64,000 nucleotides of DNA from an uncultured Marvinbryantia sp. (GTDB taxonomy: Bacteria; Bacillota; Clostridia; Lachnospirales; Lachnospiraceae). Below, in pieces: positions 45,899-55,106 of this stretch. The notes under the pieces were generated by a model that did not search any database, had not been told where the DNA came from, and saw only the letters and a program-made list of their open reading frames with translations. The DNA lies in NCBI GenBank assembly GCA_947630735.1, contig CANRIR010000008.1:1-64000 (forward strand), given 5' to 3'. Within the stretch, counting starts at the first letter, position 1. Each line of letters opens with the position of its first letter. The position numbers were made by a program, and so were the translations under genes.

Positions 45899-46750
45899 TT
45901 GGAATTATGGTTCAGCGAGTTTCACACGCCGGATGTGAAGCACAGCATCCGTGTTAACCGCCATCTTTTTTCCGCAAAGAGCGACTACCAGCAGATCGAC
46001 ATTTTCGAGACGCCGGAATTTGGCCGCGTCCTGGCGCTGGACAACAACGTCATGCTCACGGAGCGCGATGAATTCATCTACGACGAGATGATCACGCACG
46101 TCCCCATGTCGGTGCACCCCGGCGTCCGCGACATCCTGGTCATCGGCGCGGGCGACGGCGGCGTGGTGCGCGAGCTCACACGCTATGAGAGCGTGGAGAA
46201 GATTGATCTGGTGGAGCTGGATCCGGAGGTGCTGAACGCCTGCCGCACCTACCTGCCGGAGAACGCCTGCCGTCTGGACGACGCCCGCGTGCACATCTAC
46301 TACAACAACGCCCTGCGCTACATCCGGCGCTGCACCCGGCAGTATGACCTCATCATCGTGGACTCCACCGACCCCTTCGGCCCGCTGGAGAGCTATTTCA
46401 CGCGCGAATTTTACGGGAGCTGCTACAACGCCCTGCGCGAGGACGGCATCATGGTCAACCAGCAGGGGAGCCCGTTCTACAAACACGACGCGGAGGCCAT
46501 GCAGCGGAGCCACCAGCGCATCGCGAGAACCTTCCCCATCAGCCGCGTCTACCAGGCGCACATCCCCACCTACGCCGCCGGGTACTGGCTGTTTGGCTTC
46601 GCCAGCAAAAAATATCATCCCATCGACGACCTGGACGTGGCAAGGTGGCGCTCTCTGCACCTGGAAACCAAATACTACACCACGAAACTGCATGTGGGGG
46701 CCTTTTATCTCCCCGCATTTCTGGAAAAAATGCTCGAGGAGGTGGAATAG
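45899..46750 (+). CDS. speE: Spermidine synthase (aminopropyltransferase)
   Basis: A 283-residue SAM-fold enzyme that transfers aminopropyl from decarboxylated SAM to putrescine or a similar diamine. Motifs: YQQIDIFETPEFGRVLALDN, VIGAGDGGVVRE (83-92), VDSTDPFGP (catalytic Asp) and PTYAAGYWLFGFASKK. It starts at TTG 45899 (MELWF), preceded by AGGAAGGAG. No SAM decarboxylase (speD) is present in the window, so the source of its second substrate is unknown; see the findings. It is 2 nt from the agmatinase start. Confidence 0.92.
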   Translation: MELWFSEFHTPDVKHSIRVNRHLFSAKSDYQQIDIFETPEFGRVLALDNNVMLTERDEFIYDEMITHVPMSVHPGVRDILVIGAGDGGVVRELTRYESVEKIDLVELDPEVLNACRTYLPENACRLDDARVHIYYNNALRYIRRCTRQYDLIIVDSTDPFGPLESYFTREFYGSCYNALREDGIMVNQQGSPFYKHDAEAMQRSHQRIARTFPISRVYQAHIPTYAAGYWLFGFASKKYHPIDDLDVARWRSLHLETKYYTTKLHVGAFYLPAFLEKMLEEVE

Positions 46751-46752
46751 CC

Positions 46753-47697
46753 ATGCGGCCCAACATCGAGACCTTCATCGGCTGTGACAGCTCCTACGAG
46801 GACGCGGACATCGTGCTCTTCGGCGCGCCGTTCGACTCCACCACCAGCTTCCGGCCTGGCGCAAGATTCGGCTCCGCGGCCATCCGGCACGAGAGCTTCG
46901 GCCTGGAAACTTACAGCCCCTATCAGCAAAAGGACCTGTGTGACTGCTCCGTCTTCGACAGCGGCGACCTGGAGCTCTGCTTCGGAAACGCCGAGTCCGC
47001 GCTCGCGGACATCGAGAACCGCGCCCGGCAGATCCTGCGCGGCAAAAAGCTGCCGCTCCTTGTGGGCGGCGAGCACCTGGTAACCTTAGGTGCCGTGCGG
47101 GCGGCCCTGCAGTCCTATCCGGACCTGCACGTCATCCACTTCGACGCCCATGCGGACCTGCGCGAAGATTATCTCGGGGCGCGTTTAAGCCACGCCTGCG
47201 TGATGCGGCGCGTCTGGGAACTGCTCGAGGGCGAGGCTTGCGTCCCGTCAAAAAACAACGCCGTCGAGCCGCTGGAAACCGGCACTGCCGGGCCGCGCAT
47301 CCACCAGTTCTGCATCCGCAGCGGCGACCGCGCGGAATTTATCTTTGCGAAACAGCACACGGACCTGCACCTGTTCTCCTTCGACGGCCTGGAGGCGCTG
47401 ACGGCGGAACTTGCGCAGACCAGAACCCCGGTCTATCTCACCATCGACCTGGACTGCCTCGACCCCTCCGCGTTTCCCGGCACGGGTACCCCGGAGGCGG
47501 GCGGCGTCTCCTTTTTGCAGCTCCTTGCGGCCATCCGGCTGGTCAGCCAGACGAACGTGGTGGCGGCGGACGTCAACGAGCTCGCGCCCATGCTGGATGC
47601 AAGCGGCGTCTCCACAGCCACGGCCTGCAAAGTGCTGCGCGAACTGCTTCTGGCCCTCGCGCCGGAACGCAGCGAAAAAGCCCGCGCCGAATTTTAA
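46753..47697 (+). CDS. speB: Agmatinase (arginase family)
   Basis: A 314-residue manganese hydrolase of the ureohydrolase fold. Metal ligands are visible: His108 in GGEH, Asp131-His133-Asp135 in FDAHADLR, and the second pair in DLDCLDPSAFPGTGTPEAGG. It converts agmatine to putrescine and urea, or a related guanidine compound. A roughly 20-residue insertion (EGEACVPSKNNAVEPLETGT) follows MRRVWELL, where other members have a tight turn. ATG 46753 follows GGAGGTGG. The 3' end is partly copied downstream (47640-47763). Confidence 0.92.
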   Translation: MRPNIETFIGCDSSYEDADIVLFGAPFDSTTSFRPGARFGSAAIRHESFGLETYSPYQQKDLCDCSVFDSGDLELCFGNAESALADIENRARQILRGKKLPLLVGGEHLVTLGAVRAALQSYPDLHVIHFDAHADLREDYLGARLSHACVMRRVWELLEGEACVPSKNNAVEPLETGTAGPRIHQFCIRSGDRAEFIFAKQHTDLHLFSFDGLEALTAELAQTRTPVYLTIDLDCLDPSAFPGTGTPEAGGVSFLQLLAAIRLVSQTNVVAADVNELAPMLDASGVSTATACKVLRELLLALAPERSEKARAEF

Positions 47698-47763
47698 GAT
47701 CAGCTGCTGTGCAGTCCGGCCCTCGCGCCAGAGTACAGTGAAAAAAATCAGACAGAAAAATGA
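47640..47763 (+). repeat. Degenerate duplication of the agmatinase 3' end
   Basis: The gene-end words CTGCTTCTGGCCCTCGCGCC and GAACGCAGCGAAAAA reappear after the stop as CTGCTGTGCAGTCC, CCTCGCGCCAGAGTACAGTG and AAAAAATCAGACAG. The match is imperfect but ordered, and consistent with an older tandem copy that has decayed. Confidence 0.5.
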
Positions 47764-47787
47764 TCATATGAGAAGAGGAGTGACTAT

Positions 47788-49047
47788 ATGAGCAGAGTAT
47801 TGGTCATCGGCTGCGGCGGCGTCGCCTCCGTGGCCATCAAAAAATGTTGTCAGGCGAGCGATGTGTTCTCGGAGATCTGCATCGCCAGCCGAACCAGATC
47901 GCGGTGCGACCGGCTTGCGCAGGAGCTCTCTGGCAAGACGACCACGCACATTACCACCGCGCAGGTGGACGCGGACGATGTGCAGCAGGTGATCAGCCTG
48001 ATCCGCTCCTATCAGCCGGATCTTGTGATGAACATTGCGCTGCCTTATCAGGATCTTACCATCATGGACGCCTGCCTGGCCTGCGGCGTGAACTATATGG
48101 ACACGGCCAACTACGAGCCCGAGGACACGGACGACCCGGCCTGGCGCGCCATCTACGAAAAGCGCTGCAAAGAGCAGGGGTTCTCGGCCTACTTCGATTA
48201 CAGCTGGCAGTGGGCTTACCGCGAAAAATTTGAGAAGGCCGGTCTGACCGCCCTCCTCGGCTGCGGCTTCGACCCCGGCGTCACGCAGGCCTACTGCGCC
48301 TACGCCAAAAAGCACGAGTTCGACTCCATAGACACCATCGACATCCTGGACTGCAACGGCGGCGACCACGGCTACCCCTTCGCCACCAATTTCAACCCGG
48401 AGGTAAACTTGCGCGAGGTGTCCGCGCCGGGCAGCTACTGGGAGAACGGGCACTGGGTGGAGATCCCCGCCATGAGCATCAAGCGGGAATACGAGTTTGA
48501 CGGCGTGGGCCCCAAGGACATGTACCTTCTCCACCATGAGGAGATCGAGTCGCTCGCCGCAAACATCCCGGAAGTAAAGCGCATCCGCTTTTTCATGACC
48601 TTCGGGCAGAGCTATCTCACCCACATGAAATGTCTGGAGAACGTGGGGATGCTCTCCACCGTTCCCATCGATTTTGAGGGGCAGAAGATCGTCCCCATCA
48701 AATTTTTGAAAGCCCTGCTGCCGGACCCCGCCAGCCTCGGCCCGAGGACGCACGGGAAGACCAACATCGGCTGCATCTTCACGGGAAAGAAGGACGGCAG
48801 GGAGAAAACCTACTACATCTACAATGTGTGCGACCACCAGGAATGTTACCGGGAGGTGCAGAGCCAGGCCATCAGCTACACTACAGGCGTGCCCGCCATG
48901 TGCGGCGCGCTGATGCTGCTGACCGGAAAGTGGAGCCAAAAAGGCGTGCACACGGTGGAGGAATTTGATCCCGACCCGTTCCTCGACGCCCTGGAGACAT
49001 ATGGCCTTCCCCGCAGGGAAAGCCACAGCCCGATTCTTGTGGAATAA
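47788..49047 (+). CDS. Carboxynorspermidine/carboxyspermidine dehydrogenase (saccharopine dehydrogenase family)
   Basis: A 419-residue NAD(P)-dependent reductive ligase. Together with NspC it makes spermidine or norspermidine from a diamine and aspartate-beta-semialdehyde, without decarboxylated SAM. The nucleotide fold motif is VLVIGCGGVAS (4-14), and YEPEDTDDPAWRAIYEKRC and GCGFDPGVTQAYCAYAKKH are family-typical. AAGAGGAGTG precedes the ATG. It is immediately upstream of nspC. Its stop codon is the first unit of the 12-bp array. Confidence 0.9.
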   Translation: MSRVLVIGCGGVASVAIKKCCQASDVFSEICIASRTRSRCDRLAQELSGKTTTHITTAQVDADDVQQVISLIRSYQPDLVMNIALPYQDLTIMDACLACGVNYMDTANYEPEDTDDPAWRAIYEKRCKEQGFSAYFDYSWQWAYREKFEKAGLTALLGCGFDPGVTQAYCAYAKKHEFDSIDTIDILDCNGGDHGYPFATNFNPEVNLREVSAPGSYWENGHWVEIPAMSIKREYEFDGVGPKDMYLLHHEEIESLAANIPEVKRIRFFMTFGQSYLTHMKCLENVGMLSTVPIDFEGQKIVPIKFLKALLPDPASLGPRTHGKTNIGCIFTGKKDGREKTYYIYNVCDHQECYREVQSQAISYTTGVPAMCGALMLLTGKWSQKGVHTVEEFDPDPFLDALETYGLPRRESHSPILVE

Positions 49048-49170
49048 GCGATAGAATAATCCGTAGAATAAACGGCAGAGTAAGCGACAGAATAGACGAC
49101 AGAATCATCGGCAGAATAGACGACAGAATTATCGGCAGAATAAGCGGCAAAAAAAGCGGCAGAATCATCG
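49039..49170 (+). repeat. Eleven 12-bp tandem repeats starting at the dehydrogenase stop codon
   Basis: Exactly eleven 12-bp units run without gaps from 49039 to 49170. Consensus is roughly GCAGAATAAGCG; the first unit GTGGAATAAGCG contains the last codons and the TAA stop of the dehydrogenase. A related 12-mer, GCAGAATGGCCC (49191-49202), surrounds the nspC start codon. Confidence 0.95.
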
Positions 49171-49195
49171 GACGCGGAAAGAAGGTACCGGCAGA

Positions 49196-50500
49196 ATGGC
49201 CCGAACCGACGAGACAAAGACAACCAAACAAACGGCCTGTGCGAGCGGCGCAGGCCAGACAGATACGGCCGCCGGTCTTTCTGACCCGCGGCCCGCGTTT
49301 GCCGCTCTGCACGGACATTCCCCGGAAGATCTCTTTGCGGATCTTCCCACGCCCTGCTACATCCTGGACGAGAGGCAGCTCCTTCGAAACGGCGAGCTGC
49401 TGGCTTCCGTCAGCAGGCGCACAGGCTGCAAGATCCTGCTGGCGCAAAAGGCCTTTTCCAACTACGACTTCTATCTGCTCCTCGCCCCGTACCTCGCGGG
49501 AACCGAGGCCAGCGGGCTCTTTGAGGCGCGCCTGGGCGCGGAAAAAATGCCGGGCCGCGAGGTGCACGTGTTCTGCGCGGCGTACCGCCCGGATCAGTTC
49601 GGCGAACTTCTGCGCTTCGCGGACCACATCGTGTTCAACTCCCTGCACCAGCTGCGGCAGTTCGGGCCGAAGGCAAAGCAGGCCGGCAAAAGCCTCGGCC
49701 TGCGCATCAACCCGGAATGTTCCACCCAGGAGGGCCACGCAATCTACGATCCCTGCGCACCCGGCAGCCGCCTGGGCGTCACACGTTGTCAGTGGGACTG
49801 CGAGATCACGGACGATCTGCGCAAACTGCTGGACGGTCTTCACTTTCATACACTGTGTGAACAGGACGCCGACGCGCTGGAGGTTACCCTGCAGGCTGTG
49901 GAAAAAAAATTCGGGGATATTCTCCCCGACATGAAATGGCTGAATTTCGGCGGCGGGCATCACATTACCCGCCCCGGATATCACATAGAAAAGCTGGAGC
50001 AGTGCATCCGGCGCGCGTCCCGGCAGTGGGGCGTGACCGTCTACCTGGAGCCGGGCGAAGCCTGCGCCTTAAACGCCGGATTCCTGGCCGCCCGGGTGCT
50101 GGACGTGGTGCGAAACGGCTCCGTCCAGACGGCCATTTTAGACGCCAGCGCCGCCTGCCATATGCCGGACGTCATCGAGATGCCCTACACGCCGCCGCTT
50201 TTCGGGGCGCAGGACTCCCAGCCATTTACCTATCGCCTGGCGGGCCCCACCTGCCTTGCGGGGGACGTCATCGGCGATTACAGCTTTCCCCGGGAGTTAA
50301 AGCCGGGAGATCTTCTGCTCTTCGGCGACATGGCCATCTACACCACCTGCAAAAACAACACGTTCAACGGCATGCCGCTCCCCGATATATGGAGGCGCTG
50401 CGCCGATGGGCGGCTCGTGCGCCTCACTTCTTTCGGCTACGCAGATTTCAGGGAGCGGCTTGGAAGCAAAGCCGAATCTATCATCTCCTGTAATAATTGA
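49196..50500 (+). CDS. nspC: Carboxynorspermidine decarboxylase
   Basis: A 434-residue PLP-dependent decarboxylase of the alanine-racemase-type fold that completes spermidine/norspermidine synthesis. [10 protein letters not shown] (50-59) is the usual start of the fold, [10 protein letters not shown] carries the PLP Lys85, and [10 protein letters not shown] and [13 protein letters not shown] are conserved. Compared with the family, about 48 extra N-terminal residues ([20 protein letters not shown]...) of low complexity precede the fold; they follow directly from the repeat-rich upstream region. GAAGG lies about 10 nt upstream of ATG 49196. Last gene of the polyamine operon; it overlaps the convergent hydratase gene by 20 bp. 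Confidence 0.92.
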   Translation: MARTDETKTTKQTACASGAGQTDTAAGLSDPRPAFAALHGHSPEDLFADLPTPCYILDERQLLRNGELLASVSRRTGCKILLAQKAFSNYDFYLLLAPYLAGTEASGLFEARLGAEKMPGREVHVFCAAYRPDQFGELLRFADHIVFNSLHQLRQFGPKAKQAGKSLGLRINPECSTQEGHAIYDPCAPGSRLGVTRCQWDCEITDDLRKLLDGLHFHTLCEQDADALEVTLQAVEKKFGDILPDMKWLNFGGGHHITRPGYHIEKLEQCIRRASRQWGVTVYLEPGEACALNAGFLAARVLDVVRNGSVQTAILDASAACHMPDVIEMPYTPPLFGAQDSQPFTYRLAGPTCLAGDVIGDYSFPRELKPGDLLLFGDMAIYTTCKNNTFNGMPLPDIWRRCADGRLVRLTSFGYADFRERLGSKAESIISCNN

Positions 50501-52766
50501 TCAGGCACCCGTCCAGTATGATGGTGCGCTCATCATCCGTCAGCTCTCCCAGACGCAGGGTAAATTCTTTTAACTCATCCCCCACCACATACGCGGCGAT
50601 CTGGTCCGCTTTTGTCTCAACGGCTTTTCGGATGCCGGGAATGAACAGGAAATCCCCGTTTTCAAACGGCAGCTCGCCCTCCTCGATGAGGAACGGCAGC
50701 ATGCCCCAGTTGATCAGGTTGGAGCGGTAGCGCTTGGTGGCGTAGCTGTTGGCGATGTTCGCCCAGCCGCCCAGCACCTTCTGGCAGGACGCCGCCTGCT
50801 CGCGGGCGGAACCGTCGCCGGGCTTCACCGCAAAGATGGTGCTGCCGACGCCCGTATTTTTCCCGCACACGTCCGGGTAAGTCTCCTTCACTTTGTGCAT
50901 GGCCTCCTTCAGCTCCGGGAGCGCCTTTCCCATGCACTCTCCCGCCTCGCGCGCCTTCTCGGCCTTCTGCACCTCTTTTGCGCGTCCCACGTAGGCCGGA
51001 TCCTTCCGGGAAAGGGTAAACTCCGCCAGCCCCAGCGGATTGGAGCGGTAGGAGGAAGTCTCCCCGGACGGGATCAGCTCGTCGGTGGTGGTTACCGGAT
51101 CGTGGATCACGGACACCACGCGCAGCATCAGGTTTTCCGTCAGCTCCGGCATGGCTGGCCAGTCCTTGATATTGGGGCCGAACTTGATCTCCACCGAGGG
51201 ATCCGCCACGCCCTTGCTGTCGAACACGCGGTTCGCGTAGATCGAGCTGTCGAAGAAATATTTCGGGTTCGTAAAGTGTGCATCCACATCCGTCGCCGCC
51301 GTCAGATAGCCCTTGTTGGCCGCGGTCGCCGCGATGGACCGCGCGTCCATCAGCGCCACGGACGCGATCTGTCCGCTCTGCAGCTTGCTGCCCTCGCGGT
51401 TCGGGAAGTTCCTGGTGGAATGGCGGATGGAGAACGCGTTGTTGGCCGGCGTGTCCCCCGCGCCGAAGCACGGTCCGCAGAACGCCGTCTTCACAATGGC
51501 CCCGGTGGCCAGAAGATCCGCCAGCCGTCCGTTCTTCGCAAGCTCCATGTAGATGGGCGTGCTGGCCGGGTATATGCTCAAAGTAAACTCGTCGGAGCCG
51601 ATGGATCTTCCCTTCAGAATGTCGGCCGCCGCGCATATATTTTCAAAACCGCCGCCCGCGCAGCCCGCGATGATGCCCTGGTCCACATACAGCCGCCCGC
51701 CGCGCACCTTGTCGCGCAGGGTAAAATCCACCGCGCCGTCCAGGCTTACCAGCGCGCGCTTCTCCACGTCCGCCAGGATGTCGTCCAGGTTCTCGTTCAG
51801 CTCCTCGATGGTGTAGGTGTTGCTGGGGTGGAACGGCATGGCGATCATGGGTCGGATCTGCGACAGATCCACCTCGATCATGCCGTCGTAATAAGCCACA
51901 TCCCCCGGCTTCAGCTCCCGGTAATCCCCGCTTCTGCCGTGGATCTCATAAAATTCTTTGATCGCGCCGTCGGTCTCCCAGATGGAGGACAGGCAGGTAG
52001 TCTCCGTGGTCATCACGTCGACGCCGATGCGGAAATCCGCGCTCAGGTTCGCCACGCCCGGCCCCACAAACTCCATCACTTTATTGTTCACATAGCCGTT
52101 GGCGAACACCGCGCCGATGATGGCCAGCGCCACGTCCTGCGGGCCCACGCCCTCGATGGGCTTCCCCGTGAGGTACACGCCCACCACGCCCGGCATGTTG
52201 ATGTCGTAGGTCTTGGAGAGCAGCTGCTTTACCAGCTCCGGTCCGCCCTCGCCCACCGCCATGGTGCCCAGGGCCCCGTAACGGGTGTGGGAGTCGGATC
52301 CCAGGATCATCTTTCCGCCGCCCGCCAGCATCTCCCTGGCGAACTGGTGGATGACGGCCTGATGAGGCGGCACATAAACCCCGCCGTAGCGCTTCGCGCA
52401 GGTAAGGCCGAACATGTGGTCATCCTCATTGATGGTGCCGCCCACCGCGCACAGGCTGTTGTGGCAGTTGGTCAGCACATAGGGCACCGGAAATTTTTCC
52501 AGCCCCGACGCGCGCGCCGTCTGGATGATTCCCACAAACGTGATGTCGTGGGAGGTCAGCTTGTCGAACTTGATCTGCAGCTTCTCCATATTCCCGGAGA
52601 CGTTGTGCTCCTTTAAAATGTTGTACGCGATCGTGTTCTGCGCGGCCTGCTCCCTCGCGGGCGCTTCGCCCAGCCTGCTCTTTAAGACAGCCTGCGCGTC
52701 CGGGCCCTCCTCCACGATCTCGGTCCCGTGCAGCAGATAAGCTCCGCCCTCCAGCAATTTTATCAT
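50481..52766 (-). CDS. Aconitase-family hydratase
   Basis: A 761-residue iron-sulphur hydratase of the aconitase/isopropylmalate isomerase superfamily. [47 protein letters not shown] (cluster Cys pair) and [17 protein letters not shown] (substrate-binding arginines) are visible, with a C-terminal swivelling domain. It could be aconitase for glutamate synthesis or act on a related hydroxy-acid. GGAGG is about 10 nt upstream of the ATG. It follows the CdaR-like regulator on the same strand by 49 bp. Confidence 0.88.
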   Translation of the reverse strand: MIKLLEGGAYLLHGTEIVEEGPDAQAVLKSRLGEAPAREQAAQNTIAYNILKEHNVSGNMEKLQIKFDKLTSHDITFVGIIQTARASGLEKFPVPYVLTNCHNSLCAVGGTINEDDHMFGLTCAKRYGGVYVPPHQAVIHQFAREMLAGGGKMILGSDSHTRYGALGTMAVGEGGPELVKQLLSKTYDINMPGVVGVYLTGKPIEGVGPQDVALAIIGAVFANGYVNNKVMEFVGPGVANLSADFRIGVDVMTTETTCLSSIWETDGAIKEFYEIHGRSGDYRELKPGDVAYYDGMIEVDLSQIRPMIAMPFHPSNTYTIEELNENLDDILADVEKRALVSLDGAVDFTLRDKVRGGRLYVDQGIIAGCAGGGFENICAAADILKGRSIGSDEFTLSIYPASTPIYMELAKNGRLADLLATGAIVKTAFCGPCFGAGDTPANNAFSIRHSTRNFPNREGSKLQSGQIASVALMDARSIAATAANKGYLTAATDVDAHFTNPKYFFDSSIYANRVFDSKGVADPSVEIKFGPNIKDWPAMPELTENLMLRVVSVIHDPVTTTDELIPSGETSSYRSNPLGLAEFTLSRKDPAYVGRAKEVQKAEKAREAGECMGKALPELKEAMHKVKETYPDVCGKNTGVGSTIFAVKPGDGSAREQAASCQKVLGGWANIANSYATKRYRSNLINWGMLPFLIEEGELPFENGDFLFIPGIRKAVETKADQIAAYVVGDELKEFTLRLGELTDDERTIILDGCLINYYRR

Positions 52767-52815
52767 TTTTTTGAGTCCTCCTCTGTCTTCGCAAATATTT
52801 CTGTCAAAGCCGTTC

Positions 52816-53907
52816 TCAATATTCCTGCTTTTCCATGTATTTCATATAATTTGATACCATCAGCGCGATGCGGAACGTCAGCGCGTCCTCAAACACGCGC
52901 ACGTCCAGCCCGGTGCTCTTCTGCAGCTTCTCCAGCCGGTAGACCAGTGTGTTGCGGTGGATGTAGAGCTGCCGCGACGTCTCCGACACGTTCAGGCTGT
53001 TCTCAAAGAATTTATTGATGGTGGTCAGCGTCTCGTCGTCCAGCGATTCCGGCAGGCTCCGGCCGCCGAACACCTCGCTCATGAACATCTCGCACAAAGG
53101 CAGCGGGAGCTGATAGATCAGACGCCCGATCCCCAGGGTGTTGTACGCGATCACTTTCTTGTCGCCGTAGAAGATCTTGCCCACATCCAGGGCCATCTTG
53201 GCCTCCTTGTAGGACTTGGAGATGGAGCGGATCTCGTCTATGATGGTGCCGTAGGACACCCGCACCTGCGACATGGCCTCGCTGTTCAGCATATCCAGCA
53301 GAGTCCGCGCCACCTGCTCGGCCTCCTCGTACCCCTCGTTCTCCCCCAGCTCCTTTACCAGGATGATGCTCTTTTCGTCCACCGCCGTGATAAAATCCTT
53401 GGCGCTGGAGCCGAACATGGTCTTCACGATCTCCCTGGCGCTGGTGTCCTTCTCCTGGCGCGTCTCGATGAGGTACACGATGCGCTTCGCCTCAATGTCT
53501 ATGTGCAGCTTCTTGGCGCGGTTGTAGATATCCACCAGAAGCAGGTTGTCCAGCAGAAGGTTCTGGATGAAGTTGTTTTTGTCGAACCGCTCTTTGTATG
53601 CCACGATCAGGTTCTGGATCTGGCTCACCGCGATCTTGCCGATCATGTAGGCGTCGTCCCCGTTGCCCCGGGAGATCAGGATGTAGGCGGGCACGCCGTC
53701 GTCCAGTATCTTAAAAAAGTGATCGCCCTGCATCACCTGGCTCTCCGCCGCGGACTCCACAAAAAAGGCGACCGCTTCCCTGTTGATCTCCTCCTCCGGC
53801 AAGGTGGACGCCGCAATATTTCCCTCCAGGTCCGTCACGCACAGATCTATCCGCGTGATCGCCCGGAGCTCTTCGATCGATGTCTGTATTATCTGTCCTG
53901 AAATCAT
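52816..53907 (-). CDS. PucR/CdaR-family transcriptional regulator
   Basis: A 363-residue regulator. A PAS-like N-terminal sugar-diacid domain ([42 protein letters not shown]) is followed by a GGDEF-like central region and a C-terminal HTH_30 helix-turn-helix ([29 protein letters not shown]). CdaR proteins respond to carbohydrate diacids (family knowledge). AGAGGTG precedes the ATG. The hydratase gene follows, so control of it is plausible but unproven. Confidence 0.9.
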   Translation of the reverse strand: MISGQIIQTSIEELRAITRIDLCVTDLEGNIAASTLPEEEINREAVAFFVESAAESQVMQGDHFFKILDDGVPAYILISRGNGDDAYMIGKIAVSQIQNLIVAYKERFDKNNFIQNLLLDNLLLVDIYNRAKKLHIDIEAKRIVYLIETRQEKDTSAREIVKTMFGSSAKDFITAVDEKSIILVKELGENEGYEEAEQVARTLLDMLNSEAMSQVRVSYGTIIDEIRSISKSYKEAKMALDVGKIFYGDKKVIAYNTLGIGRLIYQLPLPLCEMFMSEVFGGRSLPESLDDETLTTINKFFENSLNVSETSRQLYIHRNTLVYRLEKLQKSTGLDVRVFEDALTFRIALMVSNYMKYMEKQEY

Positions 53908-54038
53908 AATCTGTCACCTCTATCTTTTATAAAGGGTATTTTGACCTTGGTATCATCATAAAGCATTTCCATCTTTTTCGCAACAAAAATCGTCCCGCCT
54001 TACCGCCGTTTTCCGGCCGAAGAGCCATGCGCCCGGCT

Positions 54039-55106
54039 TTACCTGGACGCCGAGCCGGCCGTGTCCACATAGCCGATGTTCAGGTACACGTCCTCCTTCT
54101 GGTGGAAGCCGCTGTCGATGATCACCTCGTCCATGTTGTCCGCCGTGACGGCCACCGGATCGATGTAGTAGCACGGCACCTCCGCGCTCCCGTCGTAAAT
54201 GGTCCCGGTGGACTCCACCTCCTCGCCCTTCCCCAGGGCCACGGCCATCTCCGCGGCCGTGCGCGCAAGCTCCTCCACCGACTTGTACACCGTCATGGTC
54301 TGGGTGCCCTCCACGATCCTCTGGCAGGCGGAAAGTTCCGCGTCCTGGGCCACCACCGCCACCTTCCCGGCCAGGCGGTTCTCGGACAGGGCCCGGATGG
54401 CCTGGCTTGCCAGGTCGTCGTTCCCGCACATCACGCCCACGATATCCCGGTCGCGGGACAGGCCCTCGTTGACCGCGTCGAAGGCCAGCTCCGCCAGCCA
54501 GTTGTCGCAGTAGTCTGTGTACACCGTCTCCAGGCCGCTCCCCTCGATGGCCTTCTGGAAGCCGTCCACCACCAGGCTCACGTTGTTGTCCGTGGGGGAG
54601 CCGTTGATGGCAAAGATCTTCCCGCCGTCCGGGCAGGCGTCCTTGAGCGCCTCGCCCATCAGCTGCCCCACCATGGTGTTGTCAAACGAGATGTACAGAT
54701 CCGTGCCCGCGTTGTTGATCAGGCGGTCGTAGCTGATGATCCGGATGCCCTCGTCCTGCGCCTGCTTTACCACGTCCGACAGGGCATTGCCGTCGATGGC
54801 GATGATCACGATCACGTCCATGTCTTTTTTGATAAAATACTCGATCTGGGAGATCTGCTCCTGCACGTCCCCGTTTGCCACCTGCACGTTCACATCGGCC
54901 CCCAGGCTTTGGGCCGTGGAGACAAACATATCCCGATCCCGGGTCCAGCGCTCGATCACAAACGAGTCGAAGCTCAAGCCGATCTGCAGCTTGTCCTCCC
55001 TGGGTGCCGGGGCCTGCACCTCCTGCAGCCTGCTGCCGCAGCCGGATGTCAGGAGCATTCCCGCGCACGCCGCCGCGGCCGCCAGATATCTTACGTCTCT
55101 TTTCAT
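54039..55106 (-). CDS. Sugar-binding lipoprotein of the sensing system
   Basis: A 355-residue CUT2-type sugar-binding protein with a proper lipobox (MLLTSGC, Cys23). After it come DKLQIGLSFDSFVIERWTRDRDMF, IISYDRLINNAGTDLYISFDN, NGSPTDNNVSLVVDGF and VAQDAELSACQRIVEGTQTM, the same pocket pattern as XylF/ChvE. It has no neighbouring permease or ATPase. It overlaps the response-regulator stop by 4 bp (ATGA), so it is cotranslated with the two-component system and may feed ligand to it or to another transporter. Confidence 0.88.
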   Translation of the reverse strand: MKRDVRYLAAAAACAGMLLTSGCGSRLQEVQAPAPREDKLQIGLSFDSFVIERWTRDRDMFVSTAQSLGADVNVQVANGDVQEQISQIEYFIKKDMDVIVIIAIDGNALSDVVKQAQDEGIRIISYDRLINNAGTDLYISFDNTMVGQLMGEALKDACPDGGKIFAINGSPTDNNVSLVVDGFQKAIEGSGLETVYTDYCDNWLAELAFDAVNEGLSRDRDIVGVMCGNDDLASQAIRALSENRLAGKVAVVAQDAELSACQRIVEGTQTMTVYKSVEELARTAAEMAVALGKGEEVESTGTIYDGSAEVPCYYIDPVAVTADNMDEVIIDSGFHQKEDVYLNIGYVDTAGSASR

